DNA from: Planctomycetota bacterium
GTDB lineage: Bacteria; Planctomycetota; UBA1135; UBA2386
DNA: 35,706 nucleotides
NCBI GenBank assembly: GCA_029936315.1
Contig: JAPYTD010000048.1
Location: forward strand, 1 to 35,706
Direction of reading: 5' to 3'
The position numbers and the translations under genes are program-made. A model generated the notes under the pieces. That model saw only the letters and a program-made list of their open reading frames with translations, had not been told where the DNA came from and did not search any database. This document shows, piece after piece, positions 32,589-35,706 of the stretch (its first letter is position 1; the number at the start of each line of letters is the position of its first letter).

Positions 32589-34592
32589 ATGGCTCGCTTC
32601 GTTTCCTTCCTGTTGCTGCTGCTCTCCTTCGCCGTTTCTACTCTACGTGCTCAAGATCAGCGCCCGAACGTGCTGTGGATCTTCGTCGAGGACATGAATG
32701 ACTGGCTCGGCTGCTACGGCGACGAACTGGTCCAGACCCCGAACATCGACGCGCTGGCGGCGCGCGGCACCAGATTCGCCCGCGCCTACATGCCAGCGGG
32801 CGTTTGCTCGCCGACTCGTTCCGCAGTGATCACTGGCTGCTGGCAAACCACGACGGGCACCCACAACCATCGCAGCTCACGCGGCAGCGATCGCATCGAT
32901 CTGCCAAAAGGCGTGCGGCCACTGCCCACCATCCTGCGCGAGGCAGGCTACTACACGTTCAACTACGGCAAGACCGACTACAACTTCGCACACAACGCGA
33001 AGGCGCTCTACGACTGGCACAAGCCCAACATGAACTTCGACCGCATCGGGTCGGTGTCGAAGTTGTGGCAGCCAGCCGTCGCGCAGAAGAAGCGGTTCTT
33101 CGGCCAGATCCAGCTGCGCGGCGGCAAGAACAGGGCACCGGCAAAGATGGATCGCCAGAAAGTGTCGGTGCCGCCGTACTACCCGGACGTGCCTTTGGTG
33201 CGCGAGGAGATCGCCCATCACTACGACGTCATCGAGAAGACGGATCGCGAAGTCGGCAAGATCCTCGCAGCACTCAAGCAGGACGGTCTTCTCGACAACA
33301 CGGTCGTATTCTTCTTCTCCGATCACGGCTACCGCATGCATAGGCACAAGCAGTTCCTCTACGAGGGCGGCGTGCGCGTGCCATGCATCATCGCCGGCCC
33401 ACGCGTACAGACAGGTGTGCGCCAAGACCCGATCAGCGGCATCGATCTCGCCGCGACGACGTTGACGATCGCCGGCTTGCCGCGGCCCTCGATGATGCAA
33501 AGCATGGATGTGTTCTCGGACGACTACGACCGCTTCTACGTCGTGTCGGCGCGCGACCGTTGTGACTACACGATTGACAAGATCCGCGCGGTGACGACCA
33601 AGCGCTACAAGTACATCAAGAACTACCTGACCGATCGCCCCTACATGCAGCCGCACTATCGCGACCCGCGGCCGATCACGAAGCTGATGCGGCAGATGGC
33701 GAGAGACGGTCAGCTCAATACGGTGCAGATGCAGTTCTACGGCGACGAACGACCCGCTGAGGAGTTCTATGATCTGCAGGCGGACCCGCACCAGATTCAC
33801 AACCTGGTTGGCAAAGACGCGGCTACCAAAGAACTCGAACGCCACCGCGGCCTACTCGACGTTTGGATCCGAACGACCAAGGATCGCGGCCAACAGCCCG
33901 AAGCCGAACGCGGCTTGCGCGCCGTTCTCGAGCAGTGGCAAGGCAAGTGCGTGAACCCCGAGTTCACACCCATCCGCGCGAAGATCGAAACAGAGAACGC
34001 TAGCAAGCGCCGCGTGCTGATCCTCGGCGACTCGATTTCGATGGGCTACACGCCCGTCGTCAAGCGACTGATGGCCAAGGACACGCTGGTCATGCGGCCC
34101 AAGGAGAACTGCGCCGGCACGACCAAGGGCATCGCATCCATCGACAAGTGGCTAGAAATCGGCAACGGCAAATTTGATGTGATCTGGTTCAACTTCGGCC
34201 TGCACGACCTCAAGCACGTGCAACCGAGCGGCAAGAACTCCAACAACCCCAAGCACCTGCGCCAAGCGGAGCCCGCCGCCTACGAAGCGAACCTGCGCGA
34301 GATCGTCGCCAAGCTCAAGGCAACTGGCGCGCAGTTGGTGTTCGCGACAACGACGCCAATCCCGAAGGGAGGTGTGCGGCCGCATCGCGCGATCGAGGAC
34401 TCACAGCGCTACAACGACATTGCGCGACGGGTGTGCAAGGACAACGGTGTCGAAGTGCACGATCTGTATGCGTTCGCGATGAAGCATCAGAAGACGATCC
34501 AGCCACGGGCAGACGTGCACTTTACGAAGGAAGGCAGCCAGATGCTGGGGCAACAAGTCGTGGCTGGGCTTCGTGCAGTTCTGGCGCGATAA
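32589..34592 (+). CDS. exported sulfatase fused to a C-terminal SGNH hydrolase domain
   Basis: Two-enzyme secreted protein of 667 residues. A signal peptide ends near STLRAQ (residue 22). The sulfatase covers about 26-440: PNVLWIFVEDMNDW (metal acids E34/D35), PNIDALAARGTRFARAYMPA, then C73 in CSPTR, which an anaerobic or FGE-type enzyme turns into formylglycine; HKPNMNFDR and FFFSDHGYRM carry further metal and sulfate contacts. An SGNH/GDSL-like domain covers 473-667: LILGDSISMGY with S482, NFGLHDL in the place of GxND, and D642/H644 in RADVHFTKEG. It should desulfate and de-esterify the same algal or host polysaccharide. FGly installation needs an unlinked enzyme. Confidence 0.93.
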   Translation: MARFVSFLLLLLSFAVSTLRAQDQRPNVLWIFVEDMNDWLGCYGDELVQTPNIDALAARGTRFARAYMPAGVCSPTRSAVITGCWQTTTGTHNHRSSRGSDRIDLPKGVRPLPTILREAGYYTFNYGKTDYNFAHNAKALYDWHKPNMNFDRIGSVSKLWQPAVAQKKRFFGQIQLRGGKNRAPAKMDRQKVSVPPYYPDVPLVREEIAHHYDVIEKTDREVGKILAALKQDGLLDNTVVFFFSDHGYRMHRHKQFLYEGGVRVPCIIAGPRVQTGVRQDPISGIDLAATTLTIAGLPRPSMMQSMDVFSDDYDRFYVVSARDRCDYTIDKIRAVTTKRYKYIKNYLTDRPYMQPHYRDPRPITKLMRQMARDGQLNTVQMQFYGDERPAEEFYDLQADPHQIHNLVGKDAATKELERHRGLLDVWIRTTKDRGQQPEAERGLRAVLEQWQGKCVNPEFTPIRAKIETENASKRRVLILGDSISMGYTPVVKRLMAKDTLVMRPKENCAGTTKGIASIDKWLEIGNGKFDVIWFNFGLHDLKHVQPSGKNSNNPKHLRQAEPAAYEANLREIVAKLKATGAQLVFATTTPIPKGGVRPHRAIEDSQRYNDIARRVCKDNGVEVHDLYAFAMKHQKTIQPRADVHFTKEGSQMLGQQVVAGLRAVLAR

Positions 34593-34613
34593 GCGAGGAT
34601 CGGCTGCGATCAA

Positions 34614-35105
34614 CTACGACGGCAAGTACTGCAGCCACATCAGGTGCCAGCCAAGCAGCACCGCGTAACCCACGCACACAAACGCCAAGCCAACGCGCGC
34701 TGGGCGGAAGTGCTTCGCCATCACCAAAAACGCGCATGCCACACCAATGCCAACCGTCTTCAACAAGATGAACGGCCACGGGTGCCAAGGTGAATCGAGC
34801 ACGAGTTGCACAACTGGGTTCAACTCGACGCCACCGTGCGACAAGAACAGCAGCGTGAAGAACGCATCAAGCAGGTTGAGGGCTATGATCACGAGCACCA
34901 CCAACAGCACGAACGCACCGTGCACGTCAACGAACGCGCCCTCGCGTTCATCATCGCGGCGCACGATGCGGCGCCGGCCTCCGCGCAGCACATAACGACT
35001 GAACATCGGGGTCGGTCTCCGCCGGCGGTCCGAGCGGTTGCGCTGTTCGGCCGCCTCGCTGACATCGGTGTCCGAATGATCTGACTGCACGATCTTCCCT
35101 TCCAT
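34614..35105 (-). CDS. DUF5658 membrane protein
   Basis: Protein of 163 residues with an acidic/basic cytoplasmic N-terminus (about 65 residues) and three membrane helices. The DUF5658 block is clear: ALNLLDAFFTLLFLSHGGVE, LNPVVQLVL and PWPFILLKTVGIGV. Its function is unknown; the conserved D, ELNP and K residues inside the membrane suggest a small transport or signalling role. The ATG at 35103-35105 is preferred because the extension upstream is low-complexity and arginine-rich. Minus-strand TACACT lies 19 nt upstream (plus 35125-35130). Convergent with the sulfatase gene, 21 nt apart. The gap 35106-35235 shows nothing else. Confidence 0.75.
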   Translation of the reverse strand: MEGKIVQSDHSDTDVSEAAEQRNRSDRRRRPTPMFSRYVLRGGRRRIVRRDDEREGAFVDVHGAFVLLVVLVIIALNLLDAFFTLLFLSHGGVELNPVVQLVLDSPWHPWPFILLKTVGIGVACAFLVMAKHFRPARVGLAFVCVGYAVLLGWHLMWLQYLPS

Positions 35106-35235
35106 GATGGTCGTCACTGCAGACAGTGTATCCCCGGCTGCACCGTCGAGCGCAAAAGGGCTTGCGTCACCGCGCGCAGACGCCGGTGCCATCGCGGCCT
35201 TGGCCGTGAGATACCCGCACAATTTTGCTCGCGCC

Positions 35236-35706
35236 CTACGAGAACTTGGTGATACCCGGCACCGCGACTTCACTCAGCGGCGCCTTGTCGCCCCACTTGA
35301 GCAGGTTCGGCATCAGCTCCTCCGTGCTCTCGTGCGCTTGTTGCCACGTGATGCGTTCGCCGGTGTAGGCGGCCATGCGACCCATGATCGCCATCAACGT
35401 GCTGTTGCACATGTACTCACCGTTATTGATCGGCTTGCCGGCGCGCAAGGCACGGAACATCGCGTCGTGCTCGTTCTGGTACATGTTGTGCATCTTGCCA
35501 ACAAAGCGCCATGCGTTCTTGCCGGTGATCGTGTGGCGGAACACGTTGGCCTTGCCTTCGGTGCCGTGCACGTATTCGTTCACGCTGCGCCAGCACCTGT
35601 TCTGCTGACGACACTGGCTGATGCCGCGCGTGCCATCTTCCCACTCGTAGGTATTGGCGAAGTGGTCGTAGATGTTGCCGTACTTTTTGTCGGTGCGTTT
35701 CTGACG
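35236..35706 (-). CDS. Gfo/Idh/MocA family oxidoreductase (partial, N-terminus off window)
   Basis: The C-terminal 156 residues of a second Gfo/Idh/MocA-type protein run to the right edge with an unbroken frame. The piece YGNIYDHFANTYEWEDGTRG followed by RSVNEYVHGTEG and RHTITG is the family's C-terminal sheet, and NNGEYMCNSTLMAIMGRMAA the closing helix. It differs from the oxidoreductase at 17831, so it is a paralogue. The missing part should hold the Tat signal and Rossmann domain. It ends in GITKFS and TAG at 35236-35238. Confidence 0.85.
   Translation of the reverse strand, partial: RQKRTDKKYGNIYDHFANTYEWEDGTRGISQCRQQNRCWRSVNEYVHGTEGKANVFRHTITGKNAWRFVGKMHNMYQNEHDAMFRALRAGKPINNGEYMCNSTLMAIMGRMAAYTGERITWQQAHESTEELMPNLLKWGDKAPLSEVAVPGITKFS

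Overview
This 35.7 kb, GC-rich window (mostly near 63-65% GC by eye) looks like chromosome from a member of the Planctomycetota. The evidence is the gene mix: a sulfatase fused to an SGNH hydrolase, two Gfo/Idh/MocA proteins (one Tat-exported), a DUF1573 protein beside a multihaem cytochrome fused to a phosphoesterase-like domain, a DUF5658 membrane protein, a Minf_1886-family protein, and very few Shine-Dalgarno sites. No rRNA, tRNA, phage, CRISPR array or intact insertion sequence is visible. The lineage assignment is inference. 

Layout. 1-7.2 kb, all on minus: a gliding-type ABC transporter (permease cut by the window edge, plus ATPase), a SAM methyltransferase, a small membrane protein, an orphan C-terminal gene fragment, DnaK and a MATE exporter. 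7.3-8.25 kb: a decayed IS91-type transposase remnant beside a lower-GC methyltransferase. 8.4-10.9 kb, minus: a three-gene partner-switching set (HATPase kinase, SpoIIE/PP2C phosphatase, CheY-like receiver). 10.9-14.8 kb, plus: an Amidase_2 lipoprotein, then an NtrB-like kinase and a sigma-54-dependent NtrC-like regulator, ending near two strong inverted repeats. 15.1-19.2 kb, plus: DUF1573 protein, four-haem cytochrome fusion and a Tat-exported oxidoreductase. 19.2-21.7 kb, minus: a secreted S9D glutamyl-endopeptidase-like peptidase. 21.8-28.9 kb, minus: Minf_1886 protein, HolB, Tmk, a divergent DnaA, a 999-residue TPR/HExxH protein and a thioesterase. 29.1-30.5 kb, plus: an HtrA-like protease. 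30.7-32.5 kb, minus: a Nudix hydrolase, an orphan gene fragment and a GT4 glycosyltransferase. 32.6-34.6 kb, plus: sulfatase-SGNH. 34.6 kb to the end, minus: DUF5658 protein and a partial Gfo/Idh/MocA protein. 

Themes. Two complete regulatory modules sit back to back around a cell-wall amidase. A replication cluster (DnaA-like, Tmk, HolB) is translationally coupled and contains a DnaA that has lost two hallmark motifs. Several genes outside tight operons have a TANNNT hexamer 6-11 nt before the start codon, which suggests short-leader or leaderless mRNAs. Three gene remnants (IS91 transposase, the fragment after dnaK, the fragment after the GT4 gene) point to local decay and rearrangement.
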